Assembly (NCBI RefSeq): GCF_003014715.1 | Contig: NZ_PYAV01000012.1 | Location: 27,197-91,196 of the forward strand | DNA from: Salsuginibacillus halophilus | GTDB taxonomy: Bacteria > Bacillota > Bacilli > Bacillales > Marinococcaceae | Length of the DNA stretch: 64,000 bases | Direction: 5' to 3' | Shown: piece by piece, positions 9,581 to 18,855 of the stretch | How the letters are laid out: every line of letters begins with the position of its first letter | How positions within the stretch are numbered: position 1 is the stretch's first letter | Position numbers and translations under genes: made by a program | Notes under the pieces: model-generated | What the model was told of the DNA's origin: nothing | What the model saw: only the letters and a program-made list of their open reading frames with translations | Database searches by the model: none

Positions 9581-9897
9581 CCGCGCACATTTCACCTCAA
9601 TCGCGCACATTTCACCTCAATCGCGCACATTTCACCTCAATCGCGCACATTTCACCTCAGCCGCGCACATTTCACCTCAGCCGCGCACATTTCACCTCAG
9701 CCGCGCACATTTCACCTCAGCCGGGCAGTTTTCGCTCCAGCCGGGCAGTTTTCTCTCCAGACGTGCAGAAATAGCTTCAATCGCGCACATTTCTCTACAG
9801 CCGCGCACATTTCTCTACAGCCGCGCACATTTCGCCTCAGCCGCGCACATTTCACCTCAGCCGTGCAGCTTTCTCTCCAGCCGTGCAGTAATCGCGT
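9581..9897. repeat. sixteen-unit tandem array, exact 20-bp period (CCGCGCACATTTCACCTCAG)
   Basis: Units start every 20 bases from 9581. The first seven are almost identical (YCGCGCACATTTCACCTCAR). The middle ones drift to CCGGGCAGTTTTCTCTCCAG and ACGTGCAGAAATAGCTTCAA, and the last is degenerate. There are no spacers and no cas genes, so this is not CRISPR. It fills the gap between two facing terminators. A shorter array of the same family lies at 33937-34094. Confidence 0.93.
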
Positions 9898-9898
9898 A

Positions 9899-9927
9899 AA
9901 AAGCCGCCTCATGTGAGACGGCTTTTT
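9899..9927 (-). terminator. Rho-independent terminator of trpB
   Basis: Read on the minus strand, AAAAAAGCCGTCTCA pairs with TGAGGCGGCTTTTT around a short loop (one G:T pair). It lies directly after the trpB stop codon and ends in a T-run. Confidence 0.85.
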
Positions 9928-9933
9928 TACACA

Positions 9934-11100
9934 CTATGCTTCTTTAAACATTTCGTATACTTGCTGAACGTCTTTGTCACCGCGGCCGGAGATATTAATA
10001 ATGATCGATGCGTCGCGGTCGTACTGCGGCGCGATGCGTTTGGCCAGCGCCACCGCGTGGGCGCTCTCAAGCGCCGGGATAATGCCTTCGGTGCGGGAGA
10101 GCAGCTGAAAAGCATCCATCACTTCCTGCTTGGAGACGGTATCATATTCTGCCCGGCCGCTCATTTTCAAGTAGCTGTGCTCTGGACCGATGCCGGGATA
10201 ATCCAAGCCGGCTGCAATCGAATACGTCGGTGCCGGCTCACCGTTTTCATCCTGCAGGACGAGGCACTTGAAACCGTGAATTTCTGCCGGCACGCCGTGC
10301 GTGAGCGTTGCGGCTTCCTCCGGTTCGGCGCCAATCAAACGAACCCCCGGCTCATCAATGTAATGGGCGAAGGCACCAATCGCGTTACTCCCGCCACCGG
10401 TCACAGCAATGACCGCATCCGGCAGCTTCCCTTCACGTTCATGGAGCTGCTGCTTTGATTCCTCGCTGATCACAGACTGAAAATGTTTCACCATGGCTGG
10501 AAATGGATATGGCCCCACTGCTGAGCCAAGCAGATAAAATGTCGTCTCATAGTTTTTGACCAAATCTTCAAGCGCGGCGTCCACTGCATCTTTGAGGCGG
10601 CCCTGCCCCCGGTCAACCGGCACAACGTCTGCGCCGAGAAGCTCCATGCGGAACACATTCAACGCCTGGCGCTCCATATCAAGCCGGCCCATGTAGATGA
10701 TGCACTCCATGCCGAGCATCGCACACGCTGTTGCTGTTGCTACCCCGTGCTGCCCGGCCCCTGTTTCAGCGATGACCCGATGAGCGCCAGTCTTCTTGGC
10801 GAGCAGCGCCTGGCCGACTGCATTGTTAATTTTATGTGCACCGGTATGCGTCAAGTCTTCGCGTTTTAAATAAAGCTTCGCGCCGCCGTAAGCTTCGGTC
10901 AGCTGCGGCGCGTACGTGAGCGGCGTCTCGCGCCCGACAAATTCGCGCAGACATGCTTTAAATTCTTCATTGAATTCAGGATCTTCCCGGTACGCTTCAA
11001 ACGTTTCTGCTAAACCATCAAGGACACCCTGCAGTGCCGGCGGAACGAAGCTACCGCCAAATTCTCCGTAATACCCTTGCTCTTCTCTTACTTGTGTCAT
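9934..11100 (-). CDS. trpB: tryptophan synthase beta chain
   Basis: The 388-residue protein has the PLP lysine motif KREDLTHTGAHKINNA near residue 85, the substrate loop AETGAGQHGVATA, the phosphate-binding GGGSNAIG and the C-terminal SGRGDKD. It condenses indole with serine to make tryptophan. ATG 11100 follows ggag by 10 bases; an upstream in-frame TTG has no proper site. No trpA or other trp gene lies nearby, although TrpB normally works with TrpA. This may be an extra copy or part of a scattered pathway. The upstream gene in the same direction is a drug exporter, 83 bp away. Confidence 0.92.
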   Translation of the reverse strand: MTQVREEQGYYGEFGGSFVPPALQGVLDGLAETFEAYREDPEFNEEFKACLREFVGRETPLTYAPQLTEAYGGAKLYLKREDLTHTGAHKINNAVGQALLAKKTGAHRVIAETGAGQHGVATATACAMLGMECIIYMGRLDMERQALNVFRMELLGADVVPVDRGQGRLKDAVDAALEDLVKNYETTFYLLGSAVGPYPFPAMVKHFQSVISEESKQQLHEREGKLPDAVIAVTGGGSNAIGAFAHYIDEPGVRLIGAEPEEAATLTHGVPAEIHGFKCLVLQDENGEPAPTYSIAAGLDYPGIGPEHSYLKMSGRAEYDTVSKQEVMDAFQLLSRTEGIIPALESAHAVALAKRIAPQYDRDASIIINISGRGDKDVQQVYEMFKEA

Positions 11101-11183
11101 CTTTCTCACACTCCTCAACTCGTCTCAAGCTCAAACACGTTTAAGCTTAGCTGTATCGTACAAAAAGTCACGCTGCAGGTCAA

Positions 11184-12590
11184 CTACGCTGCCGGCTTTT
11201 CCGGATGCTTCACAAACCATGCAAGCACAAAGCCAACCACCGCAAACACGCCTGCCGTCGCAAATGACATATTTACCCCGTGAATCATCCCTTGCATCCC
11301 GGCATCCGGAATCATCTGGGTCGACATGACAGTTACTAGTAAAGCTGTGCCAACAGAGCCGGAGACTTGCCGCATCGTATTATTCATTGCCGTGCCGTGC
11401 GGAATTAAGCTGTCCGGCAGCTGATTTAATCCGGCTGTCGTCACTGGCATCATGACCATCGCGATCCCGAGCATACGTGCTGCATTTACAACCGCTAAAT
11501 ACGTAAACGTCGTCTCGTCTGACAAGTTCGTAAACATAAACGTTGTAATAGAGAGAAGCCCCAACCCGGTAATCGCAAGCCAGCGGGCCCCGAATTTATC
11601 AAACAAACGACCACTTACAGGGCTCATCATCCCCATTAATATCGCACCCGGGAGCATCATCAAACCGGATTCAAACGCGGTGTAGCCGAGCATATCCTGC
11701 ATAAAGATCGGCAGAATGACGGCTGAGCCAATCATCGAAATGAAGACAATCATGCCGAGGCTTGTTGTTAGTGCAAATACCGGGTATTTGAAAATCCGAA
11801 ACTCAAGCATCGGCTCTTTAAGTTTCAGCTGGCGTAAAATAAACCACGTAAGGGTCACAGCGCCTAAGCTGAGCGAAACGACTACTTGGGCACTCCCCCA
11901 CCCTAAACCGCCGGCAATACTGAAACCGTAAAGCAGTCCACCGAAACCTCCGGTGGATAAAACAATTGAGAGGCGGTCGAGCTTTGGAAAGGTGCGGTTG
12001 GTTACGTTTTTCAAAATAAAATAAGCAAGGATTAAGTCGATGACAACAATCGGCAGTACCACGTAAAACAAACTGCGCCACGGAAACTGTTCTACAAGAT
12101 AACCGGAAAGGGTTGGCCCAATGGCTGGCGCAAATGAGATAACAAGGCCAAACATCCCCATCGCCCGGCCGCGCTGTTCCGGCGGAAAGATGAGAAACAT
12201 TACCGTCTGAATGAGCGGCAGGATAATCCCGGCACCGGCAGCTTGAAAAATCCGCCCGGTCATAAGCATGCCGAAGTTAAGCGCCACCGCGCATATAATC
12301 GTACCGAACGTAAATAAGCCAAGTGCTGTCATAAATAAGGCACGGGTCGTAAATCGGCCGATTAAAAACGCTGTAATTGGAATCATAATCCCGTTCACGA
12401 GCATAAATACAGACTGGAGCCACTGGGCAATGTGCGCCTCAAGTTCCAAGTCTGCCATAATATGTGGCAGCGCTGTTGTTAAAAGCGTTTGGTTTAAAAT
12501 CGCCACAAACGCGCCGGAAATTAAAATCGCCATCATCGTTTTTCGTTTTTTCGGAACCGGATTGTTATCAGGCGTCGCGGCTTCACTCAT
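11184..12590 (-). CDS. MFS transporter, DHA2 (EmrB/QacA) family
   Basis: A very hydrophobic 468-residue protein with about 14 predicted membrane helices. It has the family A-motif-like loop GRFTTRALFMTALG between helices 2 and 3 and the antiporter motif C-like GPTLSGYLVEQFPWR. DHA2 proteins export drugs or other hydrophobic compounds in exchange for protons. The start at 12590 is chosen because the hydrophilic lead-in of about 25 residues fits the family; the binding site (gaaagaag) is weak and an upstream TTG remains possible. It could share a transcript with trpB. Confidence 0.85.
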   Translation of the reverse strand: MSEAATPDNNPVPKKRKTMMAILISGAFVAILNQTLLTTALPHIMADLELEAHIAQWLQSVFMLVNGIMIPITAFLIGRFTTRALFMTALGLFTFGTIICAVALNFGMLMTGRIFQAAGAGIILPLIQTVMFLIFPPEQRGRAMGMFGLVISFAPAIGPTLSGYLVEQFPWRSLFYVVLPIVVIDLILAYFILKNVTNRTFPKLDRLSIVLSTGGFGGLLYGFSIAGGLGWGSAQVVVSLSLGAVTLTWFILRQLKLKEPMLEFRIFKYPVFALTTSLGMIVFISMIGSAVILPIFMQDMLGYTAFESGLMMLPGAILMGMMSPVSGRLFDKFGARWLAITGLGLLSITTFMFTNLSDETTFTYLAVVNAARMLGIAMVMMPVTTAGLNQLPDSLIPHGTAMNNTMRQVSGSVGTALLVTVMSTQMIPDAGMQGMIHGVNMSFATAGVFAVVGFVLAWFVKHPEKPAA

Positions 12591-12656
12591 AAATGTCACT
12601 TCTTTCTCTACACTTAACAATCACTTTCCAGTCTTTATTGCAGATAACCTGAAACA

Positions 12657-12934
12657 TTGATTGTTAACTCTATTATATTTAGATACTCGAAAATGATCAA
12701 TTTACAGCGTTCGAACGTGCCTGAAGTTACAAACATAACACACTCCTTCACTCTCAAATCGTATAGTCTCTGCAATAGGCCTACCAAGAAGTATTTTCAA
12801 ATTTTTCATTGCAATTCACGAAGTGTTGGTTTATTGTATATAAATAACAAATCGCTGTTATTTTTTTGGACTTAATCCTTATTAAATCAATGTGTTTTAT
12901 TTTAATTATATTTCTTATATAGGAGGAATACTTT
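12657..12934 (+). promoter_or_regulatory. upstream region of the sulfate operon with promoter and 5' hairpin
   Basis: This 278-bp AT-rich gap lies between the divergent MFS gene and sat. TTGCAA (12809-12814) and TATTGT (12832-12837), 17 bases apart, form a candidate promoter. Just downstream, AATAACA / TGTTATT (12843-12862) with loop AATCGC is followed by a T-run, making a weak terminator-like hairpin at the very 5' end of the predicted transcript. No S-box (SAM riboswitch) motif was recognised by eye. A role in sulfur control is inference. Confidence 0.4.
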
Positions 12935-14101
12935 ATGGCAATTACACCTCATGGCGGTCAACTCATCAATAAAGAACTGACCGGAAGCGAACGCGAAGAA
13001 ACATTAAAGCACGCAAAAGACCTACCGGCTTTAACGGTCTCCGATTGGACGTTATCTGACCTAGAGCTGATTGGAAACGGAGGCTTTAGCCCGTTAACCG
13101 GATTTCTTAAAGAAGCAGATTATCATAATGTCATTCACCAAAACCGGCTGGCTGACGGCACGCTTTGGACCATTCCTATCACACTATCTGTAGATCAAGC
13201 TGATGCCGATCGTTTTCCGACAGGTGAATCTATTTCGTTATACGGCAGCGACGGTCACCCTTACGCCATTCTGCTCGTCGAAGAAAAATATACGTATGAT
13301 AAAACTGAAGAAGCTTTACGTATCTACGGAACAAATGATATTGAACATGCAGGTGTCGCAAAACTGTATGAACAAGGCGATATTTACCTAGGCGGACCCA
13401 TCCTTCTATTAAACCGCCCGGATCACAGCCAGTTTTCCGATTATTACAAAGACCCAGCAGAAACGCGTGCATTGTTTGATGAACTTGGCTGGAATACTAT
13501 CGTTGGTTTTCAAACGCGTAACCCCGTCCACCGAGCACACGAATATATTCAAAAAAGTGCGTTAGAGGTGGTAGATGGCCTTCTTCTCAATCCTCTTGTT
13601 GGTGAAACAAAATCCGATGATGTCTCTGCTGAAATTCGGATGGAAAGTTATGAGGTCATTCTTAACAACTACTATCCTCATAACAGAACCCGGCTTGTCA
13701 TTTATCCGGCAGCCATGCGCTACGGCGGTCCAAAAGAAGCAGTCCTTCATGCCATTGTTCGAAAAAACTATGGTTGCACCCACTTCATTGTCGGTCGCGA
13801 TCATGCCGGTGTCGGTGATTATTACGGAACATACGAAGCACAAGATTACGCCCTGCAGTTTGAATCAGAGCTCGGCATACAGATTTTCGCCTTCGAACAC
13901 GCCTTTTACTGCACAGTTTGCGAAAATATGGCAAGTGCAAAAACATGCCCTCATGACGCTTCAAACCATGTTCACTTAAGCGGAACGAAAGTGCGGGAAA
14001 TGCTTCGCAATGGCGAAAAGCCTCCGAAAGAATTTACCCGGCCGGAAGTTGCTGAGGTATTAATTAAAGGGCTTCAAGGAACAAATCCTATAAATTCTTA
14101 A
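12935..14101 (+). CDS. sat: sulfate adenylyltransferase (ATP sulfurylase)
   Basis: The 388-residue single-domain enzyme has the nucleotide-binding [12 protein letters not shown] near residue 195, [24 protein letters not shown] and a C-terminal Cys-containing segment ([16 protein letters not shown]), as in Bacillus-type Sat. It makes adenosine 5'-phosphosulfate (APS) from ATP and sulfate, the first step of sulfate assimilation. The start follows aggagg by 8 bases. It is the first gene of a nine-gene operon ending at cysI. Confidence 0.95.
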   Translation: MAITPHGGQLINKELTGSEREETLKHAKDLPALTVSDWTLSDLELIGNGGFSPLTGFLKEADYHNVIHQNRLADGTLWTIPITLSVDQADADRFPTGESISLYGSDGHPYAILLVEEKYTYDKTEEALRIYGTNDIEHAGVAKLYEQGDIYLGGPILLLNRPDHSQFSDYYKDPAETRALFDELGWNTIVGFQTRNPVHRAHEYIQKSALEVVDGLLLNPLVGETKSDDVSAEIRMESYEVILNNYYPHNRTRLVIYPAAMRYGGPKEAVLHAIVRKNYGCTHFIVGRDHAGVGDYYGTYEAQDYALQFESELGIQIFAFEHAFYCTVCENMASAKTCPHDASNHVHLSGTKVREMLRNGEKPPKEFTRPEVAEVLIKGLQGTNPINS

Positions 14102-14137
14102 ATCACATGGGCTTGTAAGTAAAGGAGGGTGGGCACG

Positions 14138-15913
14138 TTGACCTTTGAAATCGGCCTGGTACTTATGATCATCGTGATCATGCTCGGCTGCTTAATCGCA
14201 GAAATTTCCCGGCCGGAAATCATTTTATTCGCTACCTTGGCTGTCTTACTATTTATTGGCGTACTTAACCCTGAGGAAGCTTTACAAGGATTCTCCAACG
14301 AAGGCATGCTCACCGTCGGGATGCTCTTTTTAGTCGCCGGGGCTGTGCAGCAGAGCGGTTTGCTCAACCGCATGATTTTATATGCTGTCGGCAGCAGCCG
14401 AAAAAGCAGCAACTTTTTACCAAGAATGATGATACCTGTCGCCGGCATGTCTGCATTTTTAAATAACACACCCATCGTTGTCATGTTCACTCCGGTTGTA
14501 CGCAGGTGGTGCGAAAAGAGAGGCATCGCTCCTTCGAAGCTGCTGATCCCGCTCTCTTATGCTGCTATTTTCGGCGGTTCGCTTACACTGATTGGCACTT
14601 CAACGAATTTAGTTATTCACGGTTTTATGCTCGACCAAGGGATGGACGGTTTTACAATGTTTCAGCTCGCCTTTGTCGGTCTTCCTGCAGGACTGCTCGG
14701 CATACTTTATATGACAACAATTGGTTACCGGATGCTTCCGGAGCGTAAGTCGTCTAGTGAATCCTTTCAAGAAAGTTCAAAGTCATATTTATCAGAAGCT
14801 GTGATCGAACCCCAGTCTCCTGTTGCCGGAAAAACAGTGGCTCAAGCCGGTTTTCGCAGTTTACAGCATATGTATTTAATTGAACTCATCCGTGAAGGGC
14901 AACGAACCGCACCTGTATCCGGTGAGACGCGCTTACAATCAAATGACCGCCTTATTTTTACTGGATCATTCACTACCATTGTAGACTTAGAAAATATGAA
15001 CGGTCTTCATGTAAAAACGGGCACGGACATTGAACTTGCCGATTTACAAAATGGCAGTGCCGCTTTATACGAAGCGGTAATCTCTCACCGTTCCTCACTC
15101 ATCCAAAAAACGGTGAAAGAAAGCTGCTTTCGCGCGAATTATGGCGCTGGTGTAGTGGCGATCCACCGTGATGAGGAAACAATGCAGCAAAAGATCGGTG
15201 AGGTGAAGTTGAAAGCCGGAGACACAATCCTGCTGCTTGCACCACCGGATTTCTTTCAACGTTGGGCAAACACGAAAGATTTTTATCTTATCTCTCCTGT
15301 TTCAAAACCGGACATTTCAAAAAACAGCAGGCCAATACTCTCTCTAACAACCCTCTGCGCCATGGTAACACTTGCTGCTTTTCAAGTTTTATCAATGTTT
15401 GAAGCAGCCGTACTTGCAGTTTTAGTATTACTTTTAGCCGGGACTTTAACAATTGAACGCGTTCGACGCTGGGTCCAGTTTGATGTGCTTTTGTTAATCG
15501 CATGCGCGATCGGTATTGGCAAAGCCTTAGAACAAAGTGGTACTGCGGTTTTTTTAGCCGAACACTTCACTGCAGCCTCCAGCATTTTTGGAGTTACCGG
15601 GGCGTTAATTGTCATATACCTTGTCACATCGATTTTTACAGAGGTAATTACGAACAATGCCGCTGCTGTACTCATGTTCCCTATCGCTGTGGAAATCGCC
15701 GTCCGACTGGATCAAGACCCTTTCGGCTTTTTAGTTGCCGTTGCAATTGCTGCTTCTGCGAGCTTTATGACCCCGATTGGCTATCAAACCAATTTGATTG
15801 TTTACGGCCCCGGAGGTTACCGCTTCAGTGATTATTTTAAAGTCGGTCTGCCGTTGAACGCCATTTACCTCATATCTACGGTCACTGTCGTCTCAACGCT
15901 TTGGATCGAATAA
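14138..15913 (+). CDS. SLC13-family anion permease with central RCK_C (TrkA-C) domains, putative sulfate importer
   Basis: About 591 residues. Hydrophobic helices at both ends carry the SLC13/DASS signatures (FLNNTPIVVMF and, in the second half, TNNAAAVLMFPIA). Two soluble RCK_C-like domains lie at about 210-375. TTG 14138 has aaggaggg 9 bases upstream, whereas the in-frame GTG at 14129 touches the binding site. Its place between sat and cysC argues for sulfate uptake. B. subtilis uses a PiT-type permease (CysP) at this position, so this would be a non-homologous replacement. Substrate is inferred from context. Confidence 0.85.
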   Translation: MTFEIGLVLMIIVIMLGCLIAEISRPEIILFATLAVLLFIGVLNPEEALQGFSNEGMLTVGMLFLVAGAVQQSGLLNRMILYAVGSSRKSSNFLPRMMIPVAGMSAFLNNTPIVVMFTPVVRRWCEKRGIAPSKLLIPLSYAAIFGGSLTLIGTSTNLVIHGFMLDQGMDGFTMFQLAFVGLPAGLLGILYMTTIGYRMLPERKSSSESFQESSKSYLSEAVIEPQSPVAGKTVAQAGFRSLQHMYLIELIREGQRTAPVSGETRLQSNDRLIFTGSFTTIVDLENMNGLHVKTGTDIELADLQNGSAALYEAVISHRSSLIQKTVKESCFRANYGAGVVAIHRDEETMQQKIGEVKLKAGDTILLLAPPDFFQRWANTKDFYLISPVSKPDISKNSRPILSLTTLCAMVTLAAFQVLSMFEAAVLAVLVLLLAGTLTIERVRRWVQFDVLLLIACAIGIGKALEQSGTAVFLAEHFTAASSIFGVTGALIVIYLVTSIFTEVITNNAAAVLMFPIAVEIAVRLDQDPFGFLVAVAIAASASFMTPIGYQTNLIVYGPGGYRFSDYFKVGLPLNAIYLISTVTVVSTLWIE

Positions 15914-15971
15914 TTTTTTTACCTTATACCATACTAATTAGATATGAATTATGTAAAATGGAGGGTTTTCT

Positions 15972-16583
15972 ATGACACAATCAACTCATCTCACTTGGCA
16001 CGATTCTGAAGTTACACGAACAGAGCGTGAAGACCTTAAACAGCAAAAAAGTGCAGTTCTTTGGTTCACAGGGTTGTCCGGCTCTGGTAAATCAACTATT
16101 AGCGTAGAGCTCGAGAAACTATTATTTCAACGCGGTGTCCATACGTACCGCTTAGATGGTGATAATGTCCGTCACGGTTTAAATCAAAATCTCGGATTCT
16201 CAAATGAAGACCGCGAGGAAAATATCCGCCGGATCGGTGAAGTGAGCAAGCTGATGCTCGATGCCGGTTTGCTTACCTTAGCCGCATTTATTTCTCCTTT
16301 TCAAGAAGACCGGGACCAAGTCCGTTCTCTACTTCATAAAGGTGACTTTATCGAAATCTATGTTGCGGCTGATTTATCTACGTGTGAAGCACGTGACCCT
16401 AAGGGGCTGTATCAAAAAGCGCGTGCCAATGAGATTCAAAATTTCACCGGTATCGATTCACCGTACGAAGCGCCTGAATCACCTGAGATTACCGTAAATA
16501 CGGACGAAACAACTGTTGCCGAAGCTGCTAAAAAGATCATCCATTACCTTGAAGTGCACGGATACTTGTCAAAGGAGGCATAA
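15972..16583 (+). CDS. cysC: adenylyl-sulfate kinase
   Basis: A 203-residue kinase with P-loop [10 protein letters not shown] near residue 36, [12 protein letters not shown], the conserved [16 protein letters not shown] and a phosphate-loop segment AFISPF. It phosphorylates APS to PAPS. It begins 10 bases after ggaggg and ends two bases before cysH. Its presence beside an APS-reductase-like CysH means the cell could use either APS or PAPS, as in B. subtilis. Confidence 0.95.
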   Translation: MTQSTHLTWHDSEVTRTEREDLKQQKSAVLWFTGLSGSGKSTISVELEKLLFQRGVHTYRLDGDNVRHGLNQNLGFSNEDREENIRRIGEVSKLMLDAGLLTLAAFISPFQEDRDQVRSLLHKGDFIEIYVAADLSTCEARDPKGLYQKARANEIQNFTGIDSPYEAPESPEITVNTDETTVAEAAKKIIHYLEVHGYLSKEA

Positions 16584-16585
16584 CC

Positions 16586-17302
16586 ATGACAATTGAAAAG
16601 CTCACATACGACAACTTCACAACGAATCCATTTGCGGATTTAACAGCTGATGACCCGTTGATGGGGGCTGAAACGGTAATCACGTGGGCGTATGAAACAT
16701 ACGGAAAAGATCTCGTTTACGCCTGCAGCTTCGGCGCAGAAGGCATCGTTCTTATCGATATGATCAGCCGTATCCAACCTGATGCATCCATCGTATTTCT
16801 TGACACCGGTCTGCACTTTCAATCCACCTATCAATTGATTGAACGCATTAGGGCTCAATACCCGTCTTTAAATATTCAAATGAAACAACCGGAACTTACG
16901 CTTGAAGAACAAAAAGCAAAACACGGTGCGAAACTATGGGAGCAGCAGCCGGACCTTTGCTGCTACATCCGAAAAGTAAAGCCGCTTGAAGACGCCCTAA
17001 GCGGTGTGCCGGCCTGGATCTCCGGACTCCGGCGCGACCAGTCCCCCAGCCGGGCATCTACAAATTTTGTGAACCGAGACGACCGCTTTGAATCGATTAA
17101 AGTGTGTCCACTCATTCATTGGAGTTGGGATGATGTCTGGAACTACATCGAAAGCCGCGGACTCATTTATAACGAATTACACGACCTCGGCTACCCGAGT
17201 ATCGGATGCACGCCTTGCACATCTGCTGTAAATCATGACGATGACAGCCGTGCCGGACGTTGGCAGGGGATGGGGAAAACCGAATGCGGCCTCCATACGT
17301 AA
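16586..17302 (+). CDS. cysH: phosphoadenylyl/adenylyl-sulfate reductase
   Basis: This 238-residue protein has ACSFGAEG (PP-motif region), an adjacent Cys pair in CCYIRKVKPL, a second pair in GCTPCT and the catalytic C-terminal KTECGLHT. The two Cys pairs are the ligands of the [4Fe-4S] cluster of APS-type reductases, which is absent from enterobacterial PAPS reductases. It reduces APS (and probably PAPS) to sulfite with thioredoxin. It is translationally close to cysC (2-bp gap; its binding site lies inside the cysC end). Confidence 0.94.
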   Translation: MTIEKLTYDNFTTNPFADLTADDPLMGAETVITWAYETYGKDLVYACSFGAEGIVLIDMISRIQPDASIVFLDTGLHFQSTYQLIERIRAQYPSLNIQMKQPELTLEEQKAKHGAKLWEQQPDLCCYIRKVKPLEDALSGVPAWISGLRRDQSPSRASTNFVNRDDRFESIKVCPLIHWSWDDVWNYIESRGLIYNELHDLGYPSIGCTPCTSAVNHDDDSRAGRWQGMGKTECGLHT

Positions 17303-17328
17303 AAATGATTAAGAAATGAGGGGATTTT

Positions 17329-18090
17329 ATGACGCAAGTATATATCGTCGGCGCCGGCCCGGGAGACGCCGAGCTCATTACAGTGAAAGGCTTAAAAGCC
17401 ATCCAAACAGCGGATGTCATTTTGTATGACCGGCTTGTCAATCCGGCGCTGCTTGAAGAAGCACCACCACATGCGCAGCTCATCTATGCCGGCAAGCAGC
17501 CAAACCGGCACGCTATGCCTCAAGAAGAAATTAATGCCCAGCTTTGCGCTCACGCACGACGGGGCAAAGTGGTCACACGTTTAAAAGGCGGCGATCCATT
17601 CATTTTCGGACGCGGAGGCGAAGAAGCTGCCGCGCTGGCTTCGGCCAATATTTCATTTGAGATTGTACCAGGAATCACTTCCGGTGCTGCCGTCCCTGCT
17701 TATGCAGGCATACCTGTCACACACCGGGACTACAGCTCCTCTGTCACATTTGTTGCCGGCGTGAGTAAGACAAATGATGAATCGTATTGGCAGCATATCA
17801 TCGGCAGCATGGATACTTTATGCATCTACATGGGCATTCAAAAGCTTGAAGATATATGTGACCGCCTGCTCCGCCATGGACGGACACCGGAAACGCCGGT
17901 GGCTGTGATTGAATGGGGAACAACTGGTGAGCAGCGCACAATTACCGGCACGGTGACAGATATCGCTGTAAAAGCAGCCGATGCGGCGCAGCCTGGCATG
18001 ATTGTTGTAGGAGAAGTGGTCAAATTGCGCGAAGAACTGCAATGGTTCACAGAACATCAAGCGGAAACAGTGGAAGCTGCCGCCCACTAA
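17329..18090 (+). CDS. cobA: uroporphyrinogen-III C-methyltransferase
   Basis: The 253-residue SUMT has the N-terminal VGAGPGDAELITVKG, the LYDRLVNP segment, RLKGGDPFIFGRGGEE and the GIPVTHRDY loop, all standard for CobA/SumT (YlnD in B. subtilis). It methylates uroporphyrinogen III twice with SAM to precorrin-2, the first step to siroheme for CysI. It lies 26 bp after cysH with atgagggg as binding site. Confidence 0.93.
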   Translation: MTQVYIVGAGPGDAELITVKGLKAIQTADVILYDRLVNPALLEEAPPHAQLIYAGKQPNRHAMPQEEINAQLCAHARRGKVVTRLKGGDPFIFGRGGEEAAALASANISFEIVPGITSGAAVPAYAGIPVTHRDYSSSVTFVAGVSKTNDESYWQHIIGSMDTLCIYMGIQKLEDICDRLLRHGRTPETPVAVIEWGTTGEQRTITGTVTDIAVKAADAAQPGMIVVGEVVKLREELQWFTEHQAETVEAAAH

Positions 18091-18107
18091 GAAAGAGGTG
18101 TTGACAC

Positions 18108-18854
18108 ATGCAGGGGGTTTTATATATCAGTCACGGCAGCCGCGTGCCTAAAGCCCGGTCACATGCCGTTCAGTTTCTAAACGAAACAATGCCGCTTGTT
18201 GAAGCTCCATTACAGGAGATCTGCTATTTAGAGCTTGCTAAACCGACCATCGCCGAAGGAATCGAAACGCTCGTAACCCGCGGGGCTACACGCATTGCTG
18301 TCGTGCCCGTTCTTCTTTTAAGCGGAGGTCATTACTATAAAGACATACCTCAAGCGATCAACAAAGCCGCCGAACGCTTTTCAGACATCACTTTCACGTA
18401 TGGAAAAACCCTCGGTGTGCAGGAGCGTATCATTGAGATTTTGCTCGAGCGGGTGCATGAGACGCACGTACCTGTCACGGAAACGACCGATATCCTGCTT
18501 GTGGGCCGGGGAAGCCCTGAACCTGAAACAAAAACCGCCATTGAAACAATCACAGGCCGGTTGCATGAACAACTTAAACCGAGGGACACCCATGTCAGTT
18601 ACTTAGCCGCCCGTGAGCCTTCATTCAGCCAAGCCTTAGAAAACTTACAAACATCAGCGGCGGCGCATACCATTGTCATCCCTTACTTATGGTTTACAGG
18701 CATTTTGCTTCAGCACATGGCCGAGAAGCTGGACGAAGTAAGAGCAGAAACGACGATGACTGCTGAGCTCGGCCATCACCCTTTGATGCATGAGGCACTG
18801 GCTTCTCGCGCGCACGAAGCGATTCACGCACCGTTATATCAAGGAGGGGATTGA
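18108..18854 (+). CDS. sirB: sirohydrochlorin ferrochelatase (CbiX/SirB type)
   Basis: The 248-residue protein consists of two CbiX-like halves. The first half has the metal-binding SHGSR near residue 8 and SGGHYYKDIP near 75; the second half repeats the pattern (LLVGRGSPEPE). It inserts Fe2+ into sirohydrochlorin to make siroheme; B. subtilis YlnE occupies the same operon position. The stop codon is followed one base later by the next start. Confidence 0.88.
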   Translation: MQGVLYISHGSRVPKARSHAVQFLNETMPLVEAPLQEICYLELAKPTIAEGIETLVTRGATRIAVVPVLLLSGGHYYKDIPQAINKAAERFSDITFTYGKTLGVQERIIEILLERVHETHVPVTETTDILLVGRGSPEPETKTAIETITGRLHEQLKPRDTHVSYLAAREPSFSQALENLQTSAAAHTIVIPYLWFTGILLQHMAEKLDEVRAETTMTAELGHHPLMHEALASRAHEAIHAPLYQGGD

Positions 18855-18855
18855 T

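Noticed and set aside
9581..9897. CRISPR array
   Set aside because: Units are contiguous 20-mers without spacers, drift gradually and have no cas genes nearby.
12843..12867. Attenuator in the sat leader
   Set aside because: The hairpin has only A/T-rich 7-bp arms and coincides with the predicted transcription start, so it cannot act as a normal leader terminator; kept only as part of the upstream region.
12657..12934. S-box (SAM-I) riboswitch upstream of the sulfate operon
   Set aside because: Expected because the related B. subtilis operon has one, but none of the conserved S-box blocks could be found by eye.
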